Below, piece after piece: positions 36,341 through 45,488 of a DNA stretch of 64,000 nt (the stretch's first letter is position 1; each line of letters begins with the position of its first letter). The DNA is from VXYL01 sp965208525 (lineage in GTDB: Bacteria > Pseudomonadota > Gammaproteobacteria > Pseudomonadales > Azotimanducaceae). The notes under the pieces are model-generated. The model saw only the letters and a program-made list of their open reading frames with translations, was not told where the DNA came from and did not search any database. The position numbers were made by a program, and so were the translations under genes. The DNA lies in contig OZ242340.1 in NCBI GenBank assembly GCA_965208525.1, positions 3,720,001 to 3,784,000 on the forward strand, given 5' to 3'.

Positions 36341-39300
36341 ATGGTTCTGCACCCACGCAAGCAACTGATTCGCGTCCTGTGCGCGGCGCTCACCCTGACG
36401 TTTGGCGTCGGCGCCACGGCGCAGGACGAGGACGCAGAGGCCGACGAGGACGAAGTCGCGGAGGCCGACGGCGACATCGAGGAGATGCTCGTCACCGGGT
36501 CGTACATCCGGCGCGACAACTTCGATCTGCCATCGCCGAAGTCGATCCTCGACAACATCGACATCGAGATGTCCGGCAACGCCGAGATTGGCGATGTCAT
36601 CTTCGACCAGTCATTCCAGCTCGGCGTCAACGCCAATGCCGCACCGTTCGAGGGCATTTGCTGCTCCGAGTCCGGGCAGGACGGCATCAGCAACGACGAA
36701 TGGGGCGGACAGGCCGACAACCAGCAGGGCAACCAAGGCACGGAAGTCTGGGCCAATCTCCGCGGCCTCGGCACCCGCGCCACCATGACCATGATGGACG
36801 GCCACCGCCTGCCGGCGGACACGACGCCGCGCGGAGAGCGCGCTGGCGTGGACGTGAGCGGCATGTATCCGTCCATCGCCATCGGTCGGGTGGAGACCAT
36901 CCTCGACGGCGCCTCCGCACTCTACGGCGCGGAAGCCGTGAGCGGTGTCATCAACATGGTGCCGCGCAAGGACTTCGAAGGGCTCACGTTCAGCGTGGAC
37001 TGGCAGTCACCACTCGAAGACGGCGCCCCGAACCAAGCCTTCAGCATGCTCGGCGGCGTACAGGGAGACCGCGGACGCGCCATCTTCGCGATGGAGCTGC
37101 GCGAGACGGACCGGATGCGCTTCACCGACCGGCCAGACTACATCATCGACACCAAGAACCCTTGGGCGCGGCACACGACGGTAGGCAACGACCACTACCA
37201 TTTCGGCCAGTGGTCACGCTTCTGGAAGGATGCCTACGACGCCGGTGGCAACCCAGCGAGCCGAATCCACGTGCCGGTGCGATCGCCGCTCGGCGAACTG
37301 ATGACGCCCGAAGAGCGCAGCGCACTCGACGATGCCGGGTACGGGTTCGCAGGCCAGCAACAGAGCCGACAATGGGCCGACAACATTGGCACCATCGCCG
37401 TGGGCAGGACGCAAGACCCTGGCTGCGCACACGGTTTCGCTGCCGGGCACGACGAAGAAGGCCCGCCGCCCATGAGCCAGTTCGGGCCGTTCTTCGACTG
37501 GGGCAACGGCGCAGAGGCACACGACGTGCGCCGAGATCAGTGGCAGGCACAGTTCGGCGCCCACTGGGGCACGGACTTCCGCAACGTGCCCGGCGAGACG
37601 TTCCAGTACAACGACGTCGCCAAGCACGGCAACTTCATGAACGGTTACATGGACCCGAACGACCCGGCCTACCACTGCCGCATGGTGGATTCCGACTATC
37701 AGGACATCCAGGCAGAAAGCTCGCGGCAGAAGGGCATGGCGTACTTCGAGTACGAGTTCACCGACAACATCACCGTGCGCGGCGAGTTCGTCTCCGGCGC
37801 CGTGGACTACAACACGCGTCTCTACGCGCCGGGTTTCAACGACTTCTACTCCGGCAACGGCGGCAGAGTCGACGACCGGTATCCCATCGCGATCGGATCC
37901 AACCCCGGCAACCCGTTCCGTGCCTTCGCAGACGGCTCGACCATCACGGACTACATCCCCAGCCTTTTGTGGGATCCGAACGACAACAACACCTTCCTGC
38001 CACCGGGCACGAATGTCTTCTGGCCGGGCGTCACGCCCGACGTGTGGCCGGCGGGGGTCGCTCCATGCCGGGACCTGCCCGGCTTCTCGGACTGCAACCC
38101 CGGCAGCAACCCGGCCGTGTGGGGCGGCGGCTCCAGCACGGGGACTGCTCGGCCGACCCGCCAGCTTGACTTCATCGACGTCAACCGCAACGGCCGCTAC
38201 GACTACCTGATGGAGCCCGGCGAGCTCCTGGTGTTCGCGCAGGACATGAACGGCGATGGCATTCCCGACCGCGACTGGGACGGTGACGGCATTGCCGACG
38301 ACCACGCCCAGCGCCTGCCGGAGGCCAGGGTTGTTCTGATGGGGATGGGCGATGCCGACGGCGACGGCATCCCTGACCGCTTCGACCCGGACGGCGGCGG
38401 CATCGTGCTCTACGAGGACGTGCGCTTCGAGGAACGGCGCCTGTTCGCCTTTCCCAAGCATCCGCGCAACAACAATCTCGACTGGGCCGTGGACGACGGC
38501 ATCCTGCACTTCCTGCGCCGCACGCAGCGCAACGACATCCGCATCCGCCTCGGCAGCGAAATCCGCATCCCAGACACGGACTGGATCGTCGATGCGGACT
38601 GGATCTGGTCCAAGGGCAACCGTGAGCAGAACCAGTTCCAGGAAGTGACGCCGGCGATGATCCAGGCGCTGCGCTGCAACGCCGGACCCAACAACAACTC
38701 CTGTTGGAACCCGTTCAGCACGACCTATCTGATGATGGACGAGAACGGCTTCATCACCGGCAACCCCAATACCAAGTTCCCGGCCGAGAACGACCCTGGC
38801 TTCACGCCGCCTGACCACGACTACGTCAATACCGAGGAAGAGCACCGGCTCGCTGGCAACGTGATGTCCTACAACATCCAGGACCTCGGCATGACGATCG
38901 TCGATGTGGTGGCGGCCAACTCCAGCCTGTTCGACCTCTGGTACAACGACGAGCCGGTGGGCTTCGCCATCGGCACGCACTGGCGGCTCGAAGAGGAGGA
39001 GTACCGACCTCATGCCCTAGCGCAGTCGGCCATCGGCGGCAACCGCTTCGCCCTGCGCAAGAGCGAACAGTCGAGTCGAGCGATCTTTGCCGAGTTGGCG
39101 CTACCGCTGCTGTCGAGCGACGTCTTGGGCACGTTGGAGGCACAGGTGGCGCTGCGCTACACCGAAATCGAGACGACGGGCATTTACGGCCAGCCGGGCT
39201 CCACCACGTTCGACACCACCATTCCGAAGCTGGCGTTGCGCTACGAGCCGATGGACATGCTCGCCTTGCGCGGCAGCATCACCCAAGGCTTCGTGACGCC

Positions 39301-40768
39301 GGGCCTGTATGCACTGTTCGGTGCAGCCGAGGTGTCCAACGTCGGCACCCTCGGCGACTACATCTGCGACTACCTGCCGGAAATGCAGGACTGCATCGAC
39401 GCCGGTGCCAGCAAGGGCGGCGGCACGCCCGACGTGCGCACGGCCAGTGCGGCAAGCCCGAACCTAGATGCGGAGACCTCAGACCTCTACAACATCGGGT
39501 TCTCGCTCAAGTTCCTCGACGGCGACCTCGTGTTCGATGTGGATTACACCAGCGTCGAGTTCCGGGGCCAGCTTGAGGAACTGGGGGCCGGGCAGCGGGT
39601 CGGACTCAACTCCAATGGCTTCACCGAGTATCTCCTGGCGGCCTGCCCGGGCACCCTGGTGGACTGGGACAACGAGCGCAAGCACGGAGATCCAGAGCTC
39701 GCGGCACTCACCCAGGAGGAGTTCCGCACGTCGAGCTACACGAACGCCGCGGACCTCGAGTGCCGCCGCAACGCCGCGTTGAGCTGGATCGATTCGGGCG
39801 CCAACGCCGGCGCTGGCGAAATCGCCTTCGCCGGCAGCGCGCTGGAGCGGGGCCGGGAACTCACGGCGGCTGACGGCAGCACCTACATGAGCCCGATCAT
39901 CCTCGACTACGTCGAGAACTCGTGGACCGCGCAGGGCAAGCGGGAGGCGGAAACGGTCATCTACGGCATGCGCTATGGCTTCGAGCTGCCGCGCAACCGC
40001 TTCACCGACTGGATCGGCGAGGATACGGGCCTGTTCATGTTCACGTTCAGCGCCACGCAGTTCCTGACCCAGGCACTCACCAAGTACAAGAGCTTCGGCT
40101 GCGACCCCATCAACGTGAACGTCGGAGGCTTCTGCCCGAGCGACCACGTGCTCGCAGACATTCGTGTCGATGGCGTTGGCAACCGCAACTCGCAGTACTT
40201 CTCGCCGCCCAACATGAACCTGTACTCGGACCTGCCGCCGACGCCGGAGTGGCGCGCAAACGCCAACCTGCGCTGGTTCAACGGCCCGCACACGGTGCAG
40301 GTTGCCGTCCGCTGGCACGATCGGGTAGAGAACCTGAACGTCGCCTGGGATGCGATGAAGCAGCGCGAAGCCCTCGACCCGCGCACGGTAATCGCTTCGT
40401 GGACATGGGACACGGGCAGCGGCCGAGCGTCCTATCCGCACCACGTGCCGTACCGCGGCTTCGATGAGGTAACGATCGGTTCGGGCGACGATGCGGTGAC
40501 CAAGCGCATCCCGCGCGAACAACAGTCGCAACGCTGCGCGTTCCAGCCGTGGCCGGTGTGCAAGATCGACTCGCGCCACTACTGGGACGTGTCGTACAGC
40601 TATCGGCGACCGCAAACGCTGGGCTTCAGTTCCATGCTGCTCAACGTTGCGGTGCGCAACGTGTTCGACACCTATCCCGACCCCATCACCCAGTTCTCGG
40701 CACACGAGCCGTATCTGGACAACATCATGGGGCGGATGATGCTGGTGCGACTGGCGTTCTCCATGTAG
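36341..40768 (+). CDS. Very large TonB-dependent receptor (1475 residues)
   Basis: An outer-membrane TonB-dependent receptor of 1475 residues, far beyond the common 700-1000. It has a signal peptide (about 1-29), an acidic linker (DEDAEADEDEVAEADGD), a TonB-box/plug (IEEMLVTGSYIRRDNF) and a barrel ending MMLVRLAFSM. A large extracellular insertion around residues 600-690 carries calcium-binding EF/TSP3-like runs (DVNRNGRYD, DMNGDGIPDRDWDGDGIADD, DADGDGIPDRFDPDGGG). Several Cys pairs in the loops suggest disulfide bonds, and the plug region has ICCSESG. Ribosome-binding site AGGAGGG is 6 nt before the ATG. Substrate unknown; it is flanked by CRTAC1 and TPR genes on both sides. Confidence 0.93.
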   Translation: MVLHPRKQLIRVLCAALTLTFGVGATAQDEDAEADEDEVAEADGDIEEMLVTGSYIRRDNFDLPSPKSILDNIDIEMSGNAEIGDVIFDQSFQLGVNANAAPFEGICCSESGQDGISNDEWGGQADNQQGNQGTEVWANLRGLGTRATMTMMDGHRLPADTTPRGERAGVDVSGMYPSIAIGRVETILDGASALYGAEAVSGVINMVPRKDFEGLTFSVDWQSPLEDGAPNQAFSMLGGVQGDRGRAIFAMELRETDRMRFTDRPDYIIDTKNPWARHTTVGNDHYHFGQWSRFWKDAYDAGGNPASRIHVPVRSPLGELMTPEERSALDDAGYGFAGQQQSRQWADNIGTIAVGRTQDPGCAHGFAAGHDEEGPPPMSQFGPFFDWGNGAEAHDVRRDQWQAQFGAHWGTDFRNVPGETFQYNDVAKHGNFMNGYMDPNDPAYHCRMVDSDYQDIQAESSRQKGMAYFEYEFTDNITVRGEFVSGAVDYNTRLYAPGFNDFYSGNGGRVDDRYPIAIGSNPGNPFRAFADGSTITDYIPSLLWDPNDNNTFLPPGTNVFWPGVTPDVWPAGVAPCRDLPGFSDCNPGSNPAVWGGGSSTGTARPTRQLDFIDVNRNGRYDYLMEPGELLVFAQDMNGDGIPDRDWDGDGIADDHAQRLPEARVVLMGMGDADGDGIPDRFDPDGGGIVLYEDVRFEERRLFAFPKHPRNNNLDWAVDDGILHFLRRTQRNDIRIRLGSEIRIPDTDWIVDADWIWSKGNREQNQFQEVTPAMIQALRCNAGPNNNSCWNPFSTTYLMMDENGFITGNPNTKFPAENDPGFTPPDHDYVNTEEEHRLAGNVMSYNIQDLGMTIVDVVAANSSLFDLWYNDEPVGFAIGTHWRLEEEEYRPHALAQSAIGGNRFALRKSEQSSRAIFAELALPLLSSDVLGTLEAQVALRYTEIETTGIYGQPGSTTFDTTIPKLALRYEPMDMLALRGSITQGFVTPGLYALFGAAEVSNVGTLGDYICDYLPEMQDCIDAGASKGGGTPDVRTASAASPNLDAETSDLYNIGFSLKFLDGDLVFDVDYTSVEFRGQLEELGAGQRVGLNSNGFTEYLLAACPGTLVDWDNERKHGDPELAALTQEEFRTSSYTNAADLECRRNAALSWIDSGANAGAGEIAFAGSALERGRELTAADGSTYMSPIILDYVENSWTAQGKREAETVIYGMRYGFELPRNRFTDWIGEDTGLFMFTFSATQFLTQALTKYKSFGCDPINVNVGGFCPSDHVLADIRVDGVGNRNSQYFSPPNMNLYSDLPPTPEWRANANLRWFNGPHTVQVAVRWHDRVENLNVAWDAMKQREALDPRTVIASWTWDTGSGRASYPHHVPYRGFDEVTIGSGDDAVTKRIPREQQSQRCAFQPWPVCKIDSRHYWDVSYSYRRPQTLGFSSMLLNVAVRNVFDTYPDPITQFSAHEPYLDNIMGRMMLVRLAFSM

Positions 40769-40794
40769 CTCAAACCGTCCCGCAGGCCCTCCTT

Positions 40795-42471
40795 TTGGGT
40801 AGCAGGACGGCATCCGCAAAGCCCCCGCGCAGTCTGCGCGGGGGCTTTCTTTTTGCCCTCGCATCGCTTGGCGGCGTGCTCCCCGGCACAGCCACGGAAA
40901 GGGACGCGAGCGCCGTGCAGTTCGCCGAAGTCGCGGCAGAAGCCGGGCTCGATTTCCAGCACGTCAACGGCATGACCGGCGAACGCTGGATCCTGGAGAC
41001 GGTAGGCGCCGGAGTCGGGGTCCTCGACTTCGACGGCGACGGGCTGCTGGACATCTGGCTGGTGCAGGGCGGCGCCGTGCCCGAGGATGCATCCGCGGGT
41101 GCCACCGCCTCCCGCGCGGTCAAGGACAGACTGTTCCGCAACGTCACCTCGGATGGGCAACTGCGGTTCCACGACATCACAGACGCTTCCGGCGTCCGCG
41201 CGACGCACTACGGCATGGGCATCGCCACAGGCGATATCGATGGCGACGGCGATGCGGATGTCTTCCTCGCCAACTACGGCCCCAACCAGCTGTTCGAAAA
41301 CGTCGGCGGCGGGCGCTTCCGAGAGGTGCGGGCCGCACTGAGCGGTGCGAGATGGTCCGTGAGCGCGAGCTTCGCAGACATCGACGGCGACGGCAGGCTG
41401 GACCTCTACGTCGCCAACTACCTGGACTTCACCCTAAGGGCGCACAAGGACTGCCCGGACCTGTCGGGGCGGCCGAGCTACTGTGCCCCCACCGCCTATC
41501 CCGCCGTGTCGGACCGCCTGTACCGCAACCTTGGCGAAGGTCACCTCAAGGACATCACCGACGACGCCGGCATCGCTGACCTGCGCGCTCCTGGCCTCGG
41601 CGTCGCAGCGCACGACTTCGACGGCGACGGCGACACCGATTTCTATGTCGCCAACGACGGTGCCGCCAACCATCTTTGGCTCAATCAGGGCGATGACACC
41701 CTTCGCGACGGCGCAGAGCTCGCCTTCGCAGCCTTCAACGCCAACGGAGCTCCCGAAGCGGGGATGGGCGTAGACGCGGAGGACTACGACGGCGACTGCG
41801 ACCCGGACCTCTTCGTCACACATCTCGCCACCGAAACCAATACGCTCTACGTCAATCACGGCGGCTGGTTCAGCGACAGCACCGCCGGCGCGGGTCTCGC
41901 CGCTTCGAGCGGCCCTTACACCGGCTTCGGCACCGGCTGGATCGACGCCGACAACGACGGCGACTTGGACCTCTTCAGCGCCAACGGTGCCGTGTTCCCC
42001 GTGGAACGCCAACGCCTCGCCGGCGACCCCTACCCTCTGCGTCAGCGCAACCAGCTCTGGATCAACGACGGCGCCGGCATCTATCGCGAACTCACGAGCG
42101 CCAGCGCACTCGACACCGAAGAGGTGAGCCGAGGCGCAGCCTTCGCGGACCTCGACAACGACGGCGACACTGACATCGTCGTCAGCAACAACTCAGGCCC
42201 GCCCCGGCTCTACCGCAACGACGCTGCCGCAGCGCCTTGGATTGGTCTCGAACTGCCGCAAGGCACAACCGCGACCTTGGAGGGCGAAACATGCCCCCTG
42301 CGTCGCGCCAGCACGGACGGCAGCTATGCATCGGCAAACGACCCCCGCCTTCTGTTTCGTCTGACCCGCGACGAGCCCCATCGCGTCCATCTACGCTGGC
42401 CCGACGGCCGCAAGACCACAACCGCTCCGCTGCACCCAAACCGCTACCACCGCCCCAATGCCAAGCACTAG
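40795..42471 (+). CDS. Second CRTAC1-type protein (FG-GAP repeats, ASPIC/UnbV)
   Basis: A protein of 558 residues from the TTG start at 40795, with a signal-peptide-like N-terminus (hydrophobic GGFLFALASLGGVLPGTA). Seven FG-GAP repeats follow (for example DFDGDGLLDIWL, DIDGDGRLDLYV, DYDGDCDPDLFV), then a divergent ASPIC/UnbV end (SYASANDPRLLFRL ... VHLRWPDGRKT). The Cys pair DCPDLSGRPSYCAPTAY matches that of the first CRTAC1 protein. The signal-peptide n-region is encoded by the intrinsic terminator hairpin at 40818-40854, so the true start is open; in-frame GTGs at 40876 and 40915 would remove the signal peptide. It overlaps the second TPR gene by 14 nt. Confidence 0.8.
   Translation: MGSRTASAKPPRSLRGGFLFALASLGGVLPGTATERDASAVQFAEVAAEAGLDFQHVNGMTGERWILETVGAGVGVLDFDGDGLLDIWLVQGGAVPEDASAGATASRAVKDRLFRNVTSDGQLRFHDITDASGVRATHYGMGIATGDIDGDGDADVFLANYGPNQLFENVGGGRFREVRAALSGARWSVSASFADIDGDGRLDLYVANYLDFTLRAHKDCPDLSGRPSYCAPTAYPAVSDRLYRNLGEGHLKDITDDAGIADLRAPGLGVAAHDFDGDGDTDFYVANDGAANHLWLNQGDDTLRDGAELAFAAFNANGAPEAGMGVDAEDYDGDCDPDLFVTHLATETNTLYVNHGGWFSDSTAGAGLAASSGPYTGFGTGWIDADNDGDLDLFSANGAVFPVERQRLAGDPYPLRQRNQLWINDGAGIYRELTSASALDTEEVSRGAAFADLDNDGDTDIVVSNNSGPPRLYRNDAAAAPWIGLELPQGTTATLEGETCPLRRASTDGSYASANDPRLLFRLTRDEPHRVHLRWPDGRKTTTAPLHPNRYHRPNAKH
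40818..40854 (+). terminator. Rho-independent terminator after the large TonB receptor
   Basis: AAAGCCCCCGCGCA (40818-40831) pairs perfectly with TGCGCGGGGGCTTT (40835-40848) through a 3-nt loop, followed by CTTTTT. This is a textbook intrinsic terminator, 49 nt after the receptor stop. It overlaps the most likely N-terminus of the next CRTAC1 gene (see findings). Confidence 0.85.
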
Positions 42472-44068
42472 GGAAACGTGGGTAAGGCGCCTCCTCCTCG
42501 CCGCCGTCTTGGCGATGGGAGGCGAGGGCCTTGCGCTCAAGACCGCGGACCCGGGGGGCCTTGGCACCACGCAGGTCGAGGCCCGTCTGAAGCAGCGGCT
42601 CGACGCCGCGACCACACCGACCGAACGCGCCATGATCTGGGGCAACGAGGGGATGCTTCTTCACGCCCAGCGTCGCCTCGGCGAAGCCCAAGACGCCTAC
42701 GAGAAGGCGATCGAAGAGCAGGAGTCCGCACGCTGGCGCTACCTGCACGGCGTAGTCCTCGCCGAGTCCGGTGCGCTCGCGGCAAGCGTCCCGGACTTCC
42801 GCCGTGCCGTGGTGCTGGCGCCCGACGACATGCCGGCCTGGTACCGGCTCGGCACGGCATTGCTTCAGGCCGGAGATGCGGCTGCCGCCAGAGCTGCGCT
42901 GGAACGGGCGAGGGGCCTCGCGCCGGAGTCCGCCTTGGTGCTTGCCGCCCTTGCGGACGTGAGCATCCTGCAGGGCGAGCCAGAAGAGGCACTAGCGCTG
43001 CTAAGCGCCGCCTTCCGGCTGGAACCCGAGGCCGGTCAGCTCGCCTACAAGATCGCCTCGGTGCAACGAAGGCTCGGCAATGTCGCTGAGGCACAGGCTT
43101 GGCTCGAGCGCGCCCCCGGCAACCGCCTCGCGCCCACCATCGACGATCCGATCCTGCTGGAAGTGGCGAGCCTAAGCCGCACGCCGCGCTTCTATCGCAT
43201 GGCTGCCGACTGGGCATTGGCCCGGGGCGATGTCGATGCTGCCATCAAGGCACTGCAGAGCGCCGTGTCCTTGGCCCCAAGCGACGTTGCCCTGCACGAA
43301 CGCCTCGCTGCCGTACTCGCCGAGCATGCGCCGGGCAAGGCTATGGCGGTCGTGGAACGCCTGCTGGAGCTAGCACCAGATTCCGCCACCGGTTGGCGTC
43401 TGCTGGCGTGGGTACTGCGTCTTACCCCGAACGCGAACGCGCGAGCGGCCGAAGCGGCGGCGCGCTCCCTGGCACTCGCCGATGCGCCCGTCACGCGAGC
43501 CCTCGCGGGAGCCCTTGCCATGCGCGATGGACGCTTCGCCACCGCCCTGGGCCACTATCGCCATCTCGCCAATGCCCAACCCACGGAGCCCCGTCATCAC
43601 TACTGGCTCGGGATGTCCCGCCTTGCCATGGGTGACTGCCATGGCGTCACAGCACTCGAGCAAGCGTTGCGGCTGCGAGGCGACTGGGGCGAAGCGCACT
43701 TGACGCTGGCCCGGGCGGAGGCCGGCTGTGACCAAGCCAGGAACGCAGAAACCCTCTCACGGGCCTCTGCCCGCGCCGCCGCCCTCCTCCGTGCCCGCGA
43801 CGACCCGGACACGCGCCTGACCCTCGCCTTCGTTCTCCTCGCCGCCGGCGACGTCGCGGCGGCAACGGACCTCGCCCAGCGGCAATCACCCCACCCCGAC
43901 GCGACTATGCTGCTCGAAGCCATCGACCAGGGCACGGTGCCCCAGACGCCCTTCGCGCCGGGCTCCTCTTGGTGGATCCCGCCCGAGGTCCGCCTCGCTT
44001 CTGGAGGCAAGGACATCCTCCCCGAGATGGCGCCGCAGGAGCGCACACCGCCCAGTGGCGCACCGTAG
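42458..44068 (+). CDS. Exported TPR protein, last gene of the CRTAC1/TonB locus
   Basis: A 536-residue protein with a signal peptide (RRLLLAAVLAMGGEGLA, no lipobox) and about ten TPR-like repeats (RLGEAQDAYEKAIEEQES; AWYRLGTALLQAGDAAAARA; VLAALADVSILQGEPEEALA; and so on). The C-terminus is Pro/Gly-rich (TPFAPGSSWWIPPEVRLASGG), unlike the helical body. It overlaps the CRTAC1 gene by 14 nt, so the pair is coupled as in the upstream half of the locus. Function unknown; a periplasmic scaffold role is inferred. Confidence 0.85.
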   Translation: MPSTRETWVRRLLLAAVLAMGGEGLALKTADPGGLGTTQVEARLKQRLDAATTPTERAMIWGNEGMLLHAQRRLGEAQDAYEKAIEEQESARWRYLHGVVLAESGALAASVPDFRRAVVLAPDDMPAWYRLGTALLQAGDAAAARAALERARGLAPESALVLAALADVSILQGEPEEALALLSAAFRLEPEAGQLAYKIASVQRRLGNVAEAQAWLERAPGNRLAPTIDDPILLEVASLSRTPRFYRMAADWALARGDVDAAIKALQSAVSLAPSDVALHERLAAVLAEHAPGKAMAVVERLLELAPDSATGWRLLAWVLRLTPNANARAAEAAARSLALADAPVTRALAGALAMRDGRFATALGHYRHLANAQPTEPRHHYWLGMSRLAMGDCHGVTALEQALRLRGDWGEAHLTLARAEAGCDQARNAETLSRASARAAALLRARDDPDTRLTLAFVLLAAGDVAAATDLAQRQSPHPDATMLLEAIDQGTVPQTPFAPGSSWWIPPEVRLASGGKDILPEMAPQERTPPSGAP

Positions 44069-44155
44069 TGCGTCGGGTCGACCGACGAGATGCCCAACCA
44101 CGCGCGGATTCCCTATAGAATGCGCCGCCTTTCCGAAGCCCCACATGGCAGGATC

Positions 44156-44539
44156 ATGGACGGACCGGACTTTGAGAAGTCGGCGCTCATTCCGACGATC
44201 GCGCAGGATGCCACCAGCGGCAAGGTGCTGATGCTGGCGTACATGAACGCAGAATCCTATGCCGAGACGCTGCGCACGCGACGCGTGTGCTACTACAGCC
44301 GGTCTCGCGACAAGCTGTGGCGCAAGGGCGAGGAAAGCGGCAACGTGCAGCATTTGAAGCACCTCTACTACGACTGCGACGGAGACACGATGCTCGTAAG
44401 GGTGGAGCAGGTGGGTGGCGCGGCCTGTCATGAAGGCTACGAGAGCTGCTTTTTCCGGGAGGTGGATCCGGACACGGCAGCGGCCCACATCATCGCTGAG
44501 CGAGTGTTCGATCCCGCCGAGGTGTACGGCCGCTCCTGA
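44156..44539 (+). CDS. hisI: Phosphoribosyl-AMP cyclohydrolase
   Basis: A 127-residue HisI. The catalytic motif WRKGEESGNVQ and the metal-binding DCDGDTMLVRV and AACHEGYESCFF are all present. Known reaction: hydrolysis of PR-AMP to ProFAR, third step of histidine synthesis. It is the separate (non-fused) form; no HisE domain follows. An upstream in-frame ATG at 44090 exists, but the family-typical start is the ATG at 44156. hisG begins 73 nt downstream. Confidence 0.95.
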   Translation: MDGPDFEKSALIPTIAQDATSGKVLMLAYMNAESYAETLRTRRVCYYSRSRDKLWRKGEESGNVQHLKHLYYDCDGDTMLVRVEQVGGAACHEGYESCFFREVDPDTAAAHIIAERVFDPAEVYGRS

Positions 44540-44612
44540 TCGCGCCCCGTGCCGACTTTTTCGGTCGATCTACGCCACACATTTCTAAACCCAACCAACG
44601 GGTTACATCGCC

Positions 44613-45488
44613 ATGAGCAACCTTTTGAAACTCGGCATTCCGGCAGGAAACCTGCAGGAGTCCACCGCGGACCTCTTTCGCCGCGCCGGCTACGTCATCA
44701 CGTTTTCCTCCCGCTCGTACTTCCCCGAGATCGACGATCCCGAGATCGACTGCATGTTGGTGCGGGCGCAGGAAATGGCGCGCTACGTGGAGCAGGGCGT
44801 CCTGGACGCGGGCATCACCGGCCACGACTGGGTGGTGGAAACCGGCGCCGACGTCGAGGAACTCGCGGACTTCGTGTTCGCCAAGGTAACGCGTCGCCCC
44901 ACCCGCTGGGTGCTGTGCGTGCCGAACGACTCGGAGGTGCAGTCGGTGACCGACCTTCAGGGCAAGCGCATTGCCACCGAGGTCATCAACCTCACCAATC
45001 GGTATCTCGCCCGCCACGGCGTCACTGCCGACGTGGAGTTTTCCTGGGGCGCTACCGAGGTCAAGCCGCCGCGCCTGGCCGACGCCATCGTTGAGGTAAC
45101 CGAGACCGGCAACTCCCTGCGCGCCAACAACCTTCGCATCGTCGACGAAGTGCTCTCGAGCACGCCTCGCCTGATCGCCAATCGCGACGCGCTCGCCGAG
45201 CCCTGGATTCGCACCAAGCTCGACAACATCGCCCTGATGCTGCGCTCGTGCCTGGCCGCGGAAGGTCGGGTGGGACTGATGATGAACGTGCGGGCCGCGG
45301 ACTTGGATCAGGTCACGTCCATCCTCCCGGCGATGCGCAACCCCACCATCTCGCATCTCACCGACACCGACTGGCTCGCCCTCAATACCATCATCGACGA
45401 GACCACGGTGCGCACCATCGTTCCGGCGCTGAAACAGGCGGGCGCAACGGGCATCATCGAGTACCCGATTAACAAGGTGATCGAATGA
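44613..45488 (+). CDS. hisG: ATP phosphoribosyltransferase, long form
   Basis: A 291-residue HisG_L-type enzyme: catalytic domain (LKLGIPAGNLQESTADLF, AGITGHDWVVE) and a C-terminal regulatory ACT-like domain (about residues 215-291). Known reaction: first committed step of histidine synthesis, ATP + PRPP, feedback-inhibited by histidine. Its end overlaps the next gene by 4 nt (ATGA), so translation of hisG and the dehydrogenase-like gene is coupled. Confidence 0.94.
   Translation: MSNLLKLGIPAGNLQESTADLFRRAGYVITFSSRSYFPEIDDPEIDCMLVRAQEMARYVEQGVLDAGITGHDWVVETGADVEELADFVFAKVTRRPTRWVLCVPNDSEVQSVTDLQGKRIATEVINLTNRYLARHGVTADVEFSWGATEVKPPRLADAIVEVTETGNSLRANNLRIVDEVLSSTPRLIANRDALAEPWIRTKLDNIALMLRSCLAAEGRVGLMMNVRAADLDQVTSILPAMRNPTISHLTDTDWLALNTIIDETTVRTIVPALKQAGATGIIEYPINKVIE

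Noticed and set aside
40795..40875. Removing the first 27 codons of the second CRTAC1 gene as non-coding because of the terminator
   Set aside because: These codons provide the only signal peptide, and CRTAC1 proteins are normally exported; I kept the TTG start but flagged it.
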